DNA of 64,000 nt, taken from positions 42,041 through 106,040 of the forward strand of contig JBFMHE010000014.1 in NCBI GenBank assembly GCA_040752355.1, read 5' to 3'. Shown here piece after piece: positions 24,257 through 32,673 of this stretch. Under the pieces are notes generated by a model. It worked only from the letters and a program-made list of their open reading frames with translations. It was not told the origin of the DNA and searched no databases. The stretch's first letter is position 1. Every line of letters starts with the position of its first letter. Source of the DNA: Nitrospirota bacterium. GTDB lineage: Bacteria; Nitrospirota; Thermodesulfovibrionia; Thermodesulfovibrionales; Dissulfurispiraceae. Both the position numbers and the translations under genes were made by a program.

Positions 24257-24889
24257 ATGATAACGAAAATCGACCTGCACAACCATTCGATCTACAGCGA
24301 GGACAGCACCGCCGAGCCCGAGGAGTCGATAGAGCGCGCCATCGAGGTCGGTCTCGACGGCATCGCCTTTACCGAGCACAATTCCTATGAGGCGTCGGAG
24401 CCGGTCGAACGGCTGAAGGAGCGCTACCGGGACAGGATCAGCATCTTCAGAGGCGCCGAGTACGCGACCGCGGAAGGGCATGTGCTGCTCTTCGGCATAC
24501 GGGATGACCGTTTCCTCGGCATCGGCGAGGCGGCGCCGGTCCGGGAGGTCGTGCGCTTCGTGACGGACCGGGGAGGCATAGTGATCGTCCCCCATCCGTA
24601 TCGCGAATGGTCGCTCATGAGGGCCGATCTTGGGAGCCTGAACGGCATCTGCGCCATAGAAGCGTACAACCACCATAACAACCGCACCGAGAACGACAAG
24701 GCGATGCGGGCGGCGCGGGTCCTTCAGCTGCCGACCACGGGGGGCAGCGATTCCCATGCGCGCGAGGAGGTGGGCGGCTGCTACACGGAGTTCTTCATGC
24801 TGGTGACGCACCATAACTTTATCGATGCCCTTAGAGGGGGGCGCTACCGAGGCGTGGACCGGCACGAGCCCGAGCGCCCGCTCCGTTAA
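24257..24889 (+). CDS. PHP-domain phosphoesterase/metal-dependent hydrolase
   Basis: This 210-residue PHP protein has the metal-binding motifs in order: DLHNHSIYSEDS, FTEHNSYE, GAEY, VPHPYREW and TTGGSDSHARE. The family hydrolyses phosphoester bonds (histidinol phosphate, nucleotide 3',5'-bisphosphates and others). GGGGGTG stands 7 bases before the ATG. It follows the PRTase/kinase-like gene by 43 bases and is probably the last gene of the block. A phosphatase would fit a pathway that contains a kinase-like and a PRTase-like protein, but this is inference. Confidence 0.88.
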   Translation: MITKIDLHNHSIYSEDSTAEPEESIERAIEVGLDGIAFTEHNSYEASEPVERLKERYRDRISIFRGAEYATAEGHVLLFGIRDDRFLGIGEAAPVREVVRFVTDRGGIVIVPHPYREWSLMRADLGSLNGICAIEAYNHHNNRTENDKAMRAARVLQLPTTGGSDSHAREEVGGCYTEFFMLVTHHNFIDALRGGRYRGVDRHEPERPLR

Positions 24890-25181
24890 ACGCGGCGTGC
24901 GTGTCTTGCTTTTTGTGCGCTTTTGTGGTCCAATTTAGATAGAAGAGCCTCCTTTCATTGCATCGACGTATCGATCTCGTGTTTCCCTCGACCCCATCGC
25001 TCTTGCTCTGCAGGCTGTTCCGCTCTCTTCGTCGCTTGTCCCTGCACAGGGAAGATCGCCTGACCGTCATCCGAACCGGAAACCGGTATGCCTCCTCTGC
25101 CGGACCGGAGCTCGGCAACCGGCCGGTTCCCGTAATGAAGAGTCCCGCATACCATCAACAACCGAACCAAAGGAGGACAGC
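24890..25181 (+). other. Intergenic region after the glycoconjugate block
   Basis: No gene is seen in these 292 bases. A 12-base palindrome AACCGGCCGGTT lies at 25117-25128, within repeated CCGGAACCGG-like sequence, about 55 bases before the SDR start; it could be an operator. No clear terminator was found for the upstream block. Confidence 0.35.
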
Positions 25182-26054
25182 ATGCCGAAGGTGCGCGGAA
25201 GGAAAAGAATGAAGAAGCCCCCGCAGGAGCAGGAGCGGCAGCCCGGCATCGAGAAGGAGATGACACCCCGGCCCAGGGCGGAGAGGCGCGAGTACCAGGG
25301 AAGCGGCAAGCTCCTCGACAGGGTCGCTCTCGTCACCGGCGGGGACAGCGGCATCGGCAGGGCGGTCGCCATCGCCTTTGCGAAAGAAGGGGCCGATGTC
25401 GTTATCCTTTATCTGAACGAGCACGAAGACGCCGAAGAGACGAAAAAGAGGATCGAAAAAGAGGGCCGGCGCTGCATCGCCATCGCCGGCGATGTCGGCG
25501 ATGAGCTCTTCTGCCGTCAATCCGTGGAGCGGACCGTCGCCGAGCTCGGCAGGCTCGATATACTGGTCAACAATGCGGCAGAGCAGCACGAACGGGAGAG
25601 TATCGAAGACATCACTGCCCTGTCCCTCGAACGGACCTTCCGGACGAATATCTTCTCTTATTTTTTCATGACCAAGGCAGCTCTGAAATACTTCAGAGAG
25701 GGGAGCGCCATTATCAACACCACCTCGGTGACCGCATACCGGGGCAATCCGAAGCTGCTCGACTACTCGTCCACAAAAGGAGCGATCGTCGCTTTTACGC
25801 GATCGCTGGCGAAGAGCCTCGCCGCCAGGGGCATCAGGGTCAACGGGGTAGCGCCGGGACCCGTCTGGACACCGCTCATCCCTGCCAGCTTCAAGGCAGA
25901 GGAGATTCCGCCGTTCGGTGAGAACGTGCCGCTGCAACGGGCCGGACAGCCGGAGGAGATAGCGCCGTGCTATGTCTTCCTCGCCTCATCCGACTCCTCG
26001 TACATGACCGGACAGGTGCTGCACCCCAACGGCGGGGAGATCATCAACGGCTGA
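25182..26054 (+). CDS. Short-chain dehydrogenase/reductase (YghA/general stress protein 39-like)
   Basis: The 290-residue classical SDR has a 45-residue basic and proline-rich N-terminal extension. The cofactor motif VTGGDSGIGRAVA, the VNNAAEQH motif and the catalytic YSSTK follow, and the protein ends GQVLHPNGGEIING. The extension plus the GGDSGIG motif fits the stress-related SDRs of the YghA/GsiB neighbourhood type. It should be a cytoplasmic NAD(P)H-dependent reductase of unknown substrate. AAAGGAGG stands 7 bases before the ATG. The following gene encodes a hemerythrin-like protein, which agrees with a stress theme. Confidence 0.88.
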   Translation: MPKVRGRKRMKKPPQEQERQPGIEKEMTPRPRAERREYQGSGKLLDRVALVTGGDSGIGRAVAIAFAKEGADVVILYLNEHEDAEETKKRIEKEGRRCIAIAGDVGDELFCRQSVERTVAELGRLDILVNNAAEQHERESIEDITALSLERTFRTNIFSYFFMTKAALKYFREGSAIINTTSVTAYRGNPKLLDYSSTKGAIVAFTRSLAKSLAARGIRVNGVAPGPVWTPLIPASFKAEEIPPFGENVPLQRAGQPEEIAPCYVFLASSDSSYMTGQVLHPNGGEIING

Positions 26055-26160
26055 TGCCGGCAGGACGCCGGATCGAGAACGCAAACAGGACACGCCGTTA
26101 AAAACAGGAGACCGGAATGCAGACGGCGGAAGCACCGGTCTCCGCACAAGGGAGGGAACG

Positions 26161-26616
26161 ATGACTATTTTCGAGCTGTTGAAAAAGGATCATGAAGAGG
26201 CGATTAAGCTATTCGATCAACTGGACGAGCTCGAAGGCGCGTCCGGCAGCGAGAGCAAGGCGCAACAGCTCTTCAGCCAGCTCAGCCGGGAGCTCCAGAT
26301 CCATATGGAGGGAGAAGAGAAACTCTTCTATCCGTCGCTGAAAGACGAGGAAGAGACCCACACCATGATACTCGAGGCGATCGAGGAGCACCATGTGATC
26401 AAGCTGCTCCTCAGGGAGATGAGCAGCATGCAGCAGGGTGAGCAATGGTTCGCCAAGCTCACGGTGCTCAGGGAGAATGTGGAGCACCATGTCGACGAGG
26501 AGGAAGGAGAGCTTTTCGACGAGGCGCGGGATATCCTGGATGAAAGCCAGACCAGCGAGATGGCGAAGAGCATGGAGGAGATGAAGCGGTCGCAGATGGC
26601 GGCAGCGGGAAGATGA
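26161..26616 (+). CDS. Hemerythrin-like HHE-domain protein
   Basis: This 151-residue all-helical protein has the HHE cation-binding spacing: H11 (LLKKDHEEA), H48 with E52/E53 (IHMEGEEKLFYP), H76/H77 (IEEHHVIK) and H108/H109 with E113 (VEHHVDEEEGELF). It should bind a di-iron centre and sense or buffer oxygen, or take part in iron or NO stress. AGGGAGGG precedes the ATG. The gene ends about 15 bases before a 14-bp hairpin. Confidence 0.88.
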   Translation: MTIFELLKKDHEEAIKLFDQLDELEGASGSESKAQQLFSQLSRELQIHMEGEEKLFYPSLKDEEETHTMILEAIEEHHVIKLLLREMSSMQQGEQWFAKLTVLRENVEHHVDEEEGELFDEARDILDESQTSEMAKSMEEMKRSQMAAAGR

Positions 26617-26632
26617 CCGTCGTCTGACACAG

Positions 26633-26672
26633 CGCACTAAGGGCAGCCTCTGCGTGGTCTGCCCTTAGTGCG
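26633..26672. terminator. Bidirectional hairpin between convergent genes
   Basis: A perfect 14-bp stem (26633-26646 paired with 26659-26672) encloses a 12-base loop between the convergent hemerythrin and CBS genes. It has no T-tract, so it may act as a structural or Rho-assisted terminator. Confidence 0.6.
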
Positions 26673-26695
26673 TTAGAGAGAGTCTCCCGAAGCGG

Positions 26696-27217
26696 TCAGG
26701 GACGACGGTCGGGGGTGTCCCATTTCAGTTTCTTGATCACCGCCTTCAGGATATCGGCCCTTGTTATGATACCCAGGAGCGTCTGGTTCTCGTCGACCAC
26801 GGGCAGCCTTCTTATCCGCCTCTCATCCATGATGCGCGCTGCCTCGGCGATGGTTGCACGGGGGGAGATCGTATCGGCCGGAGCGGTCATGATATCGCCT
26901 GCGATATCCCCCATTCTGCGCTCGGGAAGCTGTTCGCCCAGCATATGCCGCAAGAGGTCTTTGAGGGTATTCTCCCTCCTCACGCCCACCATCGAGAGGA
27001 TGTCGGCCTGGGTTACGATGCCTATGACGCGCTGCTCTTTATCGACCACCGGAAGCCCGCTGATATTCCTTTCGGACAGGATATTCGCCACGCGCATGAT
27101 GCTCTCGAACTTCGGAACCGAGAGGACATCTCTGGTCATCACATCCTGAACAAGCATCCCCAGCCCGATCGTCGACCGGAGCCGTTCGTCGGGAAGGTCA
27201 TTGTGCAAGGATTTCAT
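26696..27217 (-). CDS. CBS-domain pair protein
   Basis: This 173-residue protein is a Bateman module. CBS 1 is about residues 22-82 (VQDVMTRDVLSVP, then GIVTQADIL) and CBS 2 about 105-165 (AGDIMTAPADTISP, then GIITRADILKAV). Such stand-alone pairs bind adenosyl nucleotides and regulate partner proteins. ATG 27217 has GGGAGGA 6 bases upstream. It lies downstream of pncB on the same strand by 110 bases; a regulatory link to NAD metabolism is possible but unproven. Confidence 0.87.
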   Translation of the reverse strand: MKSLHNDLPDERLRSTIGLGMLVQDVMTRDVLSVPKFESIMRVANILSERNISGLPVVDKEQRVIGIVTQADILSMVGVRRENTLKDLLRHMLGEQLPERRMGDIAGDIMTAPADTISPRATIAEAARIMDERRIRRLPVVDENQTLLGIITRADILKAVIKKLKWDTPDRRP

Positions 27218-27327
27218 AAGGTCCTCCCTACGTAGTAATTGCTCTGCCCGGAATTATACCAGGGACAGGGAGAGAGAGTACAGGAAGGGGGCTTCCTGTC
27301 TCTTTCATAACAATAGTGTGCGTCCCG

Positions 27328-28488
27328 TTATTCCAGCGGCAGCCCTTTCACGTTCCCCAGCACGCGCTTCCGCAGCTCGGCAGGGGGCGGCGCATCGATG
27401 AGCTGTCTGCCGTTGTCCATTGCCGGGATGAGCTCATCCCGGAACGCGCCGCCGCAAGGGCAGGGGAGCTCGCCCGTCTCGAAAGGAGTGATCTTCCGCA
27501 TTCCGCAGGAGCTGCACGAGAGCACGCGCTTGCTGCCGGACCACTTGCCGCGCTTGGCGAGCGGCTGCCCCTCGACCTCCATGATGTCCATAGCGAAGTC
27601 GACCACCGGAGCGTCGCTGATCGAGGTGCCGATGCCGTACCCGTCGACGAGGGGGTTCAGGCCCGGCACATCCTCTTCTCTTATGCCGCCGCTGACGTAG
27701 AACTTGACCTGCCGGTAGCCCCGCAGGTCGAGCTCCCACCGCGCCTCCTCGAGAATGCGGTAGAAGTTGCCGCGCCGGGAGCCCGGCGTGTCGAAGCGCA
27801 CGGCATAGAGCCTTTCTCCCAGCGCCTCGGCGATATTCAGGCACTCGAATTTCTCGTCCTGGAAGGTGTCGATGAGGGCCACGCGCCTGATGCCCGGCGC
27901 GAGGACTTCATCGTACGCCTTGACCGCATCCAGCGTCGAGCCGAAGCAGATGATCAGGGCATGCGGCATGGTACCCATCGGGTCCTCCCTGATGAGCTCC
28001 GCCGACTTCACCACCGAAACGCCGTCGCAGCCGCCGATATAGGCATTGCGCTCGATCATGGGGGCAAGGATCGGGTGCATGCGCCGCGCACCGAAACTGA
28101 TGAGCAGGCGCTCGCCGGCCAGCTTCTTGAAGCGTGCAGCCTTCGTGGCGATCCCCGAGGCCTGGCAGATGAGGCCGAGGAGGGCGGTCTCGTAGACGCA
28201 GAAGTCCTGGTACCTGCCTTCTATCTCGATGACCGGCTCATAGGGATAGAAGACCGATCCTTCCTGCATGGCCCTGACTTTTACCGGGAGGTGCTTCAGC
28301 AGGAACAACGCCTCTTCGAGACCCGCCAGCACTGCCCAGGGCCACTGACCGGGAAGGCTCTTGGCGATGAACTCGGCCTTGACCCGCTTGTTTATTCCCT
28401 TTGCCCTGAGCACCGCCATGGTGCGCTCGAAGTAGACATCGGTTATTGCGCCGTCGATGATATCCTGGGGTCGCGCGGTATGGAACAT
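27328..28488 (-). CDS. pncB: Nicotinate phosphoribosyltransferase with C-terminal zinc ribbon
   Basis: This 386-residue protein fits the archaeal/thermophile type of nicotinate phosphoribosyltransferase: ITDVYFERT at the start, FGARRMHP, GGCDGVS, LIDTFQDEK and VDGYGIGTSI for the PRPP and nicotinate site. A C-terminal zinc ribbon follows (CSSCG then CPCGG). It converts nicotinate and PRPP to nicotinate mononucleotide in NAD salvage. The longer reading from 28536 is rejected because GGGGAGGAG sits 2-9 bases before ATG 28488. Confidence 0.9.
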   Translation of the reverse strand: MFHTARPQDIIDGAITDVYFERTMAVLRAKGINKRVKAEFIAKSLPGQWPWAVLAGLEEALFLLKHLPVKVRAMQEGSVFYPYEPVIEIEGRYQDFCVYETALLGLICQASGIATKAARFKKLAGERLLISFGARRMHPILAPMIERNAYIGGCDGVSVVKSAELIREDPMGTMPHALIICFGSTLDAVKAYDEVLAPGIRRVALIDTFQDEKFECLNIAEALGERLYAVRFDTPGSRRGNFYRILEEARWELDLRGYRQVKFYVSGGIREEDVPGLNPLVDGYGIGTSISDAPVVDFAMDIMEVEGQPLAKRGKWSGSKRVLSCSSCGMRKITPFETGELPCPCGGAFRDELIPAMDNGRQLIDAPPPAELRKRVLGNVKGLPLE

Positions 28489-28620
28489 ATCTCCTCCCCG
28501 GTAGCATGAGGTATCGACAGACGAAGACGTATACAAAGCTTAGCGCAAAATCGGGAGGGGTGCAATATGAAGAGCGCCGGAAGACAAAAGCTTCGGGGAG
28601 GTATCAAGAAAGCTGATCGG

Positions 28621-29376
28621 TCAGGCCCGTGCTCTCTGACGCAGCACTTCGTAGGAGAGGATGCCGGCGGCTACCGAGACATTGAGGGAATTGACGACCC
28701 CGCGCATGGGCAGCTTTACGACCAGATCGCAGAGGTCCCGCACGGTGCGGCGCACTCCCTCACCTTCGGACCCTACCACCAATGCCAGGGGAACGGTCAG
28801 ATCCACTTCCCAGAGGGTAACGGGCGCATCGGCCTCGGCGCCGATGAGGGTGATGTCGGCGCGCTTCATCTTTTCCATGGCATGCTTGATATTGACCGCT
28901 TCGACGAGCGGGATGTGCTCAAGGGCGCCTGCCGATGCCTTGGAGACCACGGGCGTAATCCCTGCGGACCTGCGGCTCTGGAACACCACGCCGTGCGCGC
29001 CGGCGGCATCGGCGACGCGCAGTATGGCGCCGAAGTTGCGGGGGTCCTCGATGCCGTCGAGAATAATAAAAAACGGCTGCTCACCTTTCTGCGCGGGGAT
29101 TTCGAGCAGCTCTTCGACCGCGATAGTCTCTTTCCTGCCGACGAGCGCGGCGACTCCCTGATGCCCCTTCTGAAAGCGTGCATCGAAGAACTCCCTGGAC
29201 TCGGTCTTGACCGGGATACCTTTCGCTTTCGCCGCATCGACGATGCCCGCGATATGTCCATGACGCTGGAGCTGCCCCTGCACATACACCGCATTGATCT
29301 TCCGCCCCGATCTGATAGACTCGGTAACGGGATTGATGCCGTAGATCCATTCGCCTTTCGTGTCCCTGTCTCTCAT
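28621..29376 (-). CDS. rlmB: 23S rRNA (guanosine-2'-O)-methyltransferase RlmB-like (SpoU family)
   Basis: This 251-residue SpoU-class protein has an N-terminal L30e-like substrate-binding domain (IYGINPVTESI). The trefoil-knot methyltransferase domain has the three family motifs NFGAILRVADA, LVVGSEGEGVRR and NSLNVSVAAGIL. It 2'-O-methylates a guanosine in 23S rRNA using SAM. Length is as expected. Promoter-like TACAAT lies 40 bases upstream on the minus strand (29416-29421). pncB and the CBS gene follow on the same strand. Confidence 0.9.
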   Translation of the reverse strand: MRDRDTKGEWIYGINPVTESIRSGRKINAVYVQGQLQRHGHIAGIVDAAKAKGIPVKTESREFFDARFQKGHQGVAALVGRKETIAVEELLEIPAQKGEQPFFIILDGIEDPRNFGAILRVADAAGAHGVVFQSRRSAGITPVVSKASAGALEHIPLVEAVNIKHAMEKMKRADITLIGAEADAPVTLWEVDLTVPLALVVGSEGEGVRRTVRDLCDLVVKLPMRGVVNSLNVSVAAGILSYEVLRQRARA

Positions 29377-29538
29377 CGAGTTCCCGAAGTAAAAAAGGTG
29401 TATACGAATGAGCTAATTGTACCATGAGCGATGAAATAACTCACTCCACAACCGGTCGGAAGCACTGGTGCGGGAGTATTCGGTTTGAACAACGACCTGA
29501 GTGGATTACCGGCGACCGCGAAGGAGCCGGAATGATGG

Positions 29539-29567
29539 TTGACAAGACAGGCATGGCTCCTTACAAT
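29539..29567 (+). promoter_or_regulatory. Sigma70 promoter of the AbrB/PIN toxin-antitoxin operon
   Basis: Perfect TTGACA at 29539-29544, a 17-base spacer, and TACAAT at 29562-29567. The start site should fall at or just inside the palindrome at 29572-29592. Confidence 0.75.
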
Positions 29568-29571
29568 AAAA

Positions 29572-29592
29572 GTAAGGAAAAATTTTCCTTAC
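29572..29592. promoter_or_regulatory. Palindromic operator for the AbrB/PIN operon
   Basis: Two perfect 10-base arms, GTAAGGAAAA and its complement, flank a single central A. The element lies immediately after the -10 box and just before the GGAGG ribosome site, the right place for autorepression by the AbrB-type antitoxin. Confidence 0.7.
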
Positions 29593-29604
29593 CTGGAGGT
29601 TTTT

Positions 29605-29832
29605 ATGATCGTTGCCAAGGTGACATCCAAGGGGCAGATAACCATACCGAAAAGGGTTCGGGAGAAGCTGGGAGTGCACCCCGGAGAGGACGTCGGATTT
29701 GAAGAAAAAGACGGGGTGGTGGTTATAAAAAAGGCCGTAACAAAGTCTCCCTTCGATAAATGGGTAGGGAAGCTCCGTCACCGGAAAGGGCAGAAGACCG
29801 ATGACCTTGTGAAGGGTTTGAGGGGTGAATGA
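29605..29832 (+). CDS. AbrB/SpoVT-family antitoxin
   Basis: This 75-residue protein is a swapped-hairpin AbrB domain: MIVAKVTSKGQITIPKRVRE, followed by LGVHPGEDVGF. A short positively charged tail could contact the toxin. TGGAGG stands 6 bases before the ATG. Its stop overlaps the PIN gene start as ATGA (29829-29832), the usual antitoxin-toxin coupling. It should bind the palindrome at 29572-29592 and neutralise the PIN nuclease. Confidence 0.9.
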   Translation: MIVAKVTSKGQITIPKRVREKLGVHPGEDVGFEEKDGVVVIKKAVTKSPFDKWVGKLRHRKGQKTDDLVKGLRGE

Positions 29833-30314
29833 TCTCGGCAGTTGATACCAACGTCCTGCTCGATATCCTGATTCCTGACGAGCAGCACGCGGTACCGTCG
29901 AAAAGGGTGCTCGAGACATACCTGGAAAAAGGGCGCCTCGTGATCTCGGAAGTGGTATACGCGGAACTCGCCGCGCAGTTTTTATCAGAAAAAGAGCTTA
30001 GACATTTCCTGTCGGATACCGGCATTAACCTTGTTTGCTCAACCGAAAAGTCACTTTTCATGGCAGGCGTACGCTGGGTGGAATACTCCAGAAGCAGGGG
30101 ACGATCCATACATTGTTCCCGATGCGGGAAACAGGTCAGGCCCTCATGCCAGCACTGCGGCGCTCCGATTTCGATGCGCCAAAGAGTACTCAGCGATTTC
30201 ATTATCGGCGCCCACGCGCTTGCGCATGCGGACATACTGCTCTCAAGGGACAGAGGAATATACAAAGCCCATTTTCAGGACTTAAAAGTCATAGGTGCAG
30301 ACACGACCCTCTGA
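29829..30314 (+). CDS. PIN-domain toxin (VapC-type) with zinc-ribbon insertion
   Basis: This 161-residue PIN nuclease has acidic residues at D6 (SAVDTNVLLDIL), E41/E46 (VISEVVYAEL), D122 (LSDFIIGAHALAHAD) and D139 (SRDRGIY). This is the four-acid set for metal-dependent RNA cleavage. Residues 95-110 hold CSRCGKQVRPSCQHCG, a C-x2-C-x7-C-x2-C zinc-ribbon-like insertion not present in short VapCs. It probably cleaves a tRNA or rRNA when freed from the AbrB partner. Confidence 0.88.
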   Translation: MISAVDTNVLLDILIPDEQHAVPSKRVLETYLEKGRLVISEVVYAELAAQFLSEKELRHFLSDTGINLVCSTEKSLFMAGVRWVEYSRSRGRSIHCSRCGKQVRPSCQHCGAPISMRQRVLSDFIIGAHALAHADILLSRDRGIYKAHFQDLKVIGADTTL

Positions 30315-30397
30315 TTCCGGCATAGGCCTCTTGTATTACCGGAACATGCCTAGAAGAGTTGCAGATTCACGAGATCAAGGCTGCTACTCGCGGCCGG

Positions 30398-30460
30398 GGG
30401 TCAGGTCTTGAATCTTGAAAACAGCAAGAGGGATAGAATTCAAGATTCAAGACCTGACCC
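30398..30460. repeat. REP-like 22-bp inverted repeat (hairpin element)
   Basis: Perfect 22-base arms at 30398-30419 and 30439-30460 with a 19-base loop. The arm begins GGGTCAGGTCTTGAATC. From memory, such GGGTCAGGTCTTG ends occur at sites of REP-associated tyrosine transposases (Y1/RAYT), so this may be a non-autonomous copy. No transposase gene is nearby. It also lies at the cysE-cysS 3' end and could terminate transcription. Confidence 0.6.
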
Positions 30461-30518
30461 TCTTCCTTGTTCCCGGCAGCCCTCAAACATCGGATTATAG
30501 TATCCCCTGAAAGAGTCT

Positions 30519-32651
30519 TTAAACAATCCTCACCTTCCAGCCCGTGCCGTCTTTCCTGTCTTCGAGGAGCACGCCCTTTTCTTCGAGCTCTTTTCTGATC
30601 GCGTCCGCGAGCGCCCAGTCCTTGTTTTCCCGGGCTTTGCGGCGGTCCTCGATCTTCTGTTCGATCTCGGCCTGCGTCAGCGGAATTCTCTTGATCGCGA
30701 GCAGGTCGATGTTCCACTGGGCCACGGTGCGGTGGAAGAGATTCAGCACGCCGCCCGCCATGTGCAGGGCGTCCTTCGCCCGCTGCACGAGCCGCTGCGC
30801 ATCCTCTCCCGCGGGCTTCGCATCGAGATACTTGTTGATCACCCTGACGAGCTCGAAGACATGGCCGAGGGCGAGGGCGGTATTGAAGTCGTCGTCCATC
30901 GCTTCCTCGAAGCGGTCCTTGAACCCGTCGAGCACTGCCGCGAGCTCTTCGCAGACTGCGGCGCTCTTCGGGGCTTTGCCCGAAACCGGCGGCGCTCCGG
31001 CGAGAAAGTCGTCGATCCGCGCGGCGGTGCTGTAGTAGCGGTCGAGGGAGGATTCGGCGTCCCGCAGCTGCTCGTTCGAAAACTCGATGGGGCTGCGGTA
31101 GTGGCTCGAGAGGATGAAGAGCCGCACCACCTCGGGATCGAACTTGTCGAGGATCTCGCGGACGGTGAAAAAGTTGCCGAGCGACTTCGACATCTTCTCC
31201 TTGTCGATCGTGATGAACCCGTTATGCACCCAGTACTTCGCGAACATCTTCCCGGAGTACGCCTCGGACTGGGCGATCTCGTTCTCGTGGTGGGGGAAGA
31301 TGAGGTCAGCGCCGCCGCCGTGGATATCGATCGACTCCCCGAGGTGCTTCATCGCCATGGCCGTGCACTCGATATGCCAGCCGGGCCTCCCCTTTCCCCA
31401 CGGGCTGTCCCACCAGGGCTCTCCCGGCTTCGACGCCTTCCAGAGGGCGAAGTCGGAGGGGTTCCTCTTTTTCTCCTCCACATCGACGCGGGCGCCGGCG
31501 AGGAGGTCTTTCTGCTCCTTCTTCGAGAGCTTGCCGTACTCGGGGAAGGTATCGACAGCGAAGTAGACGCTCCCGTCGGACTCGTAGGCATGACCCTTCT
31601 CGATCAGGCCCCTGATGACCTCGATCATCTCGGGAATGTGCCCGGTCGCCTTCGGCTCCACGTCGGCCCGCGCCACGCCGAGCCGGTCCATGTCGGCGTA
31701 GTATTCCTTTATATACTTCCTGGCCACCTCGTCCCACGAATGGCACTCCTCATGGGACCTCTTTATGATCTTGTCGTCGATGTCGGTGAAGTTGCGCACG
31801 AACTTCACCTCGAAGCCCTTGTGCGTGAGGTACCGCTTTATGACATCAAAGATGATGACGCTCCGGGCGTGGCCGATGTGGGAGTAGTCGTACACCGTGA
31901 CGCCGCAGGCGTAGATTCCCACCTTCCGGTCGTGCAGGGGAACGAAGTCCTCCTTTTTCCCCGACATCGTGTTGTAAAGCTTCATCTTCCCTCCTTTGCC
32001 CTCCATTCGCTCTATTCTCGCTTCGAGGCGTTCGATGTAGTCCATCATCTCCTGGAACCGTTCGTCGAGGGGATCGGGAAGGCGCACATGATCGAGCGCC
32101 TCGACCGGCCCCCGCTCCTCGATACGCACGATCTTTTTCTTGATGATCCTGCCCGGCACGCCGACCACGATGGCGTCGTCGGGCACCGGCTTGAGCACCA
32201 CCGAGTTGGCGCCGATCTTGACGCGGTTGCCGATCCGGATGGGGCCGAGGATCTTCGCTCCGGTGCCGACGACCACGCTGTTCCCCAAGGTCGGGTGGCG
32301 TTTGCCCTTATCTTTCCCGGTGCCGCCCAGCGTCACCCCCTGGTAGAGGAGGCAGTCCTCGCCGACCTCGGCGGTCTCGCCTATGACGACACCCATGCCG
32401 TGGTCGATGAAGAAGCCGGGACCGATCTCGGCAGCCGGGTGTATCTCGATGCCGGTGAGGAACCGCGCCGCCTGGGAGAGGAACCGGGGAACGAAGGGCA
32501 CGCCGAGCTTCCAGAGCGCATGGCTGAGGCGATGGATGACGATCGCGTGCAGGCCCGAATAGGTGAGCACCACCTCGGCCGCGCTCCGCGCCGCCGGGTC
32601 CCGCTCGAAGACCGCCCGGTAATCCCTCCTTATGTCAGAAAAGAACCCCAT
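30519..32651 (-). CDS. cysE-cysS: Serine acetyltransferase-cysteinyl-tRNA synthetase fusion (CysE-CysS)
   Basis: One uninterrupted frame of 710 residues joins two complete proteins. Residues 1-222 are a serine O-acetyltransferase: left-handed beta-helix, with [16 protein letters not shown] and [13 protein letters not shown]. Residues 223-710 are a cysteinyl-tRNA synthetase: [18 protein letters not shown] with [12 protein letters not shown], the zinc-site HHENE and KMSKSLGN. The join is at MKLYNTMSG, and AAAGGAGGG stands 3 bases before this internal ATG (31985). The product may be a fusion, or free CysS may also be made. The pair joins cysteine synthesis to its charging. It follows the RACo-like gene by 22 bases. 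Confidence 0.85.
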   Translation of the reverse strand: MGFFSDIRRDYRAVFERDPAARSAAEVVLTYSGLHAIVIHRLSHALWKLGVPFVPRFLSQAARFLTGIEIHPAAEIGPGFFIDHGMGVVIGETAEVGEDCLLYQGVTLGGTGKDKGKRHPTLGNSVVVGTGAKILGPIRIGNRVKIGANSVVLKPVPDDAIVVGVPGRIIKKKIVRIEERGPVEALDHVRLPDPLDERFQEMMDYIERLEARIERMEGKGGKMKLYNTMSGKKEDFVPLHDRKVGIYACGVTVYDYSHIGHARSVIIFDVIKRYLTHKGFEVKFVRNFTDIDDKIIKRSHEECHSWDEVARKYIKEYYADMDRLGVARADVEPKATGHIPEMIEVIRGLIEKGHAYESDGSVYFAVDTFPEYGKLSKKEQKDLLAGARVDVEEKKRNPSDFALWKASKPGEPWWDSPWGKGRPGWHIECTAMAMKHLGESIDIHGGGADLIFPHHENEIAQSEAYSGKMFAKYWVHNGFITIDKEKMSKSLGNFFTVREILDKFDPEVVRLFILSSHYRSPIEFSNEQLRDAESSLDRYYSTAARIDDFLAGAPPVSGKAPKSAAVCEELAAVLDGFKDRFEEAMDDDFNTALALGHVFELVRVINKYLDAKPAGEDAQRLVQRAKDALHMAGGVLNLFHRTVAQWNIDLLAIKRIPLTQAEIEQKIEDRRKARENKDWALADAIRKELEEKGVLLEDRKDGTGWKVRIV

Positions 32652-32673
32652 AGTGTTTTATCAGGAATGGCGT

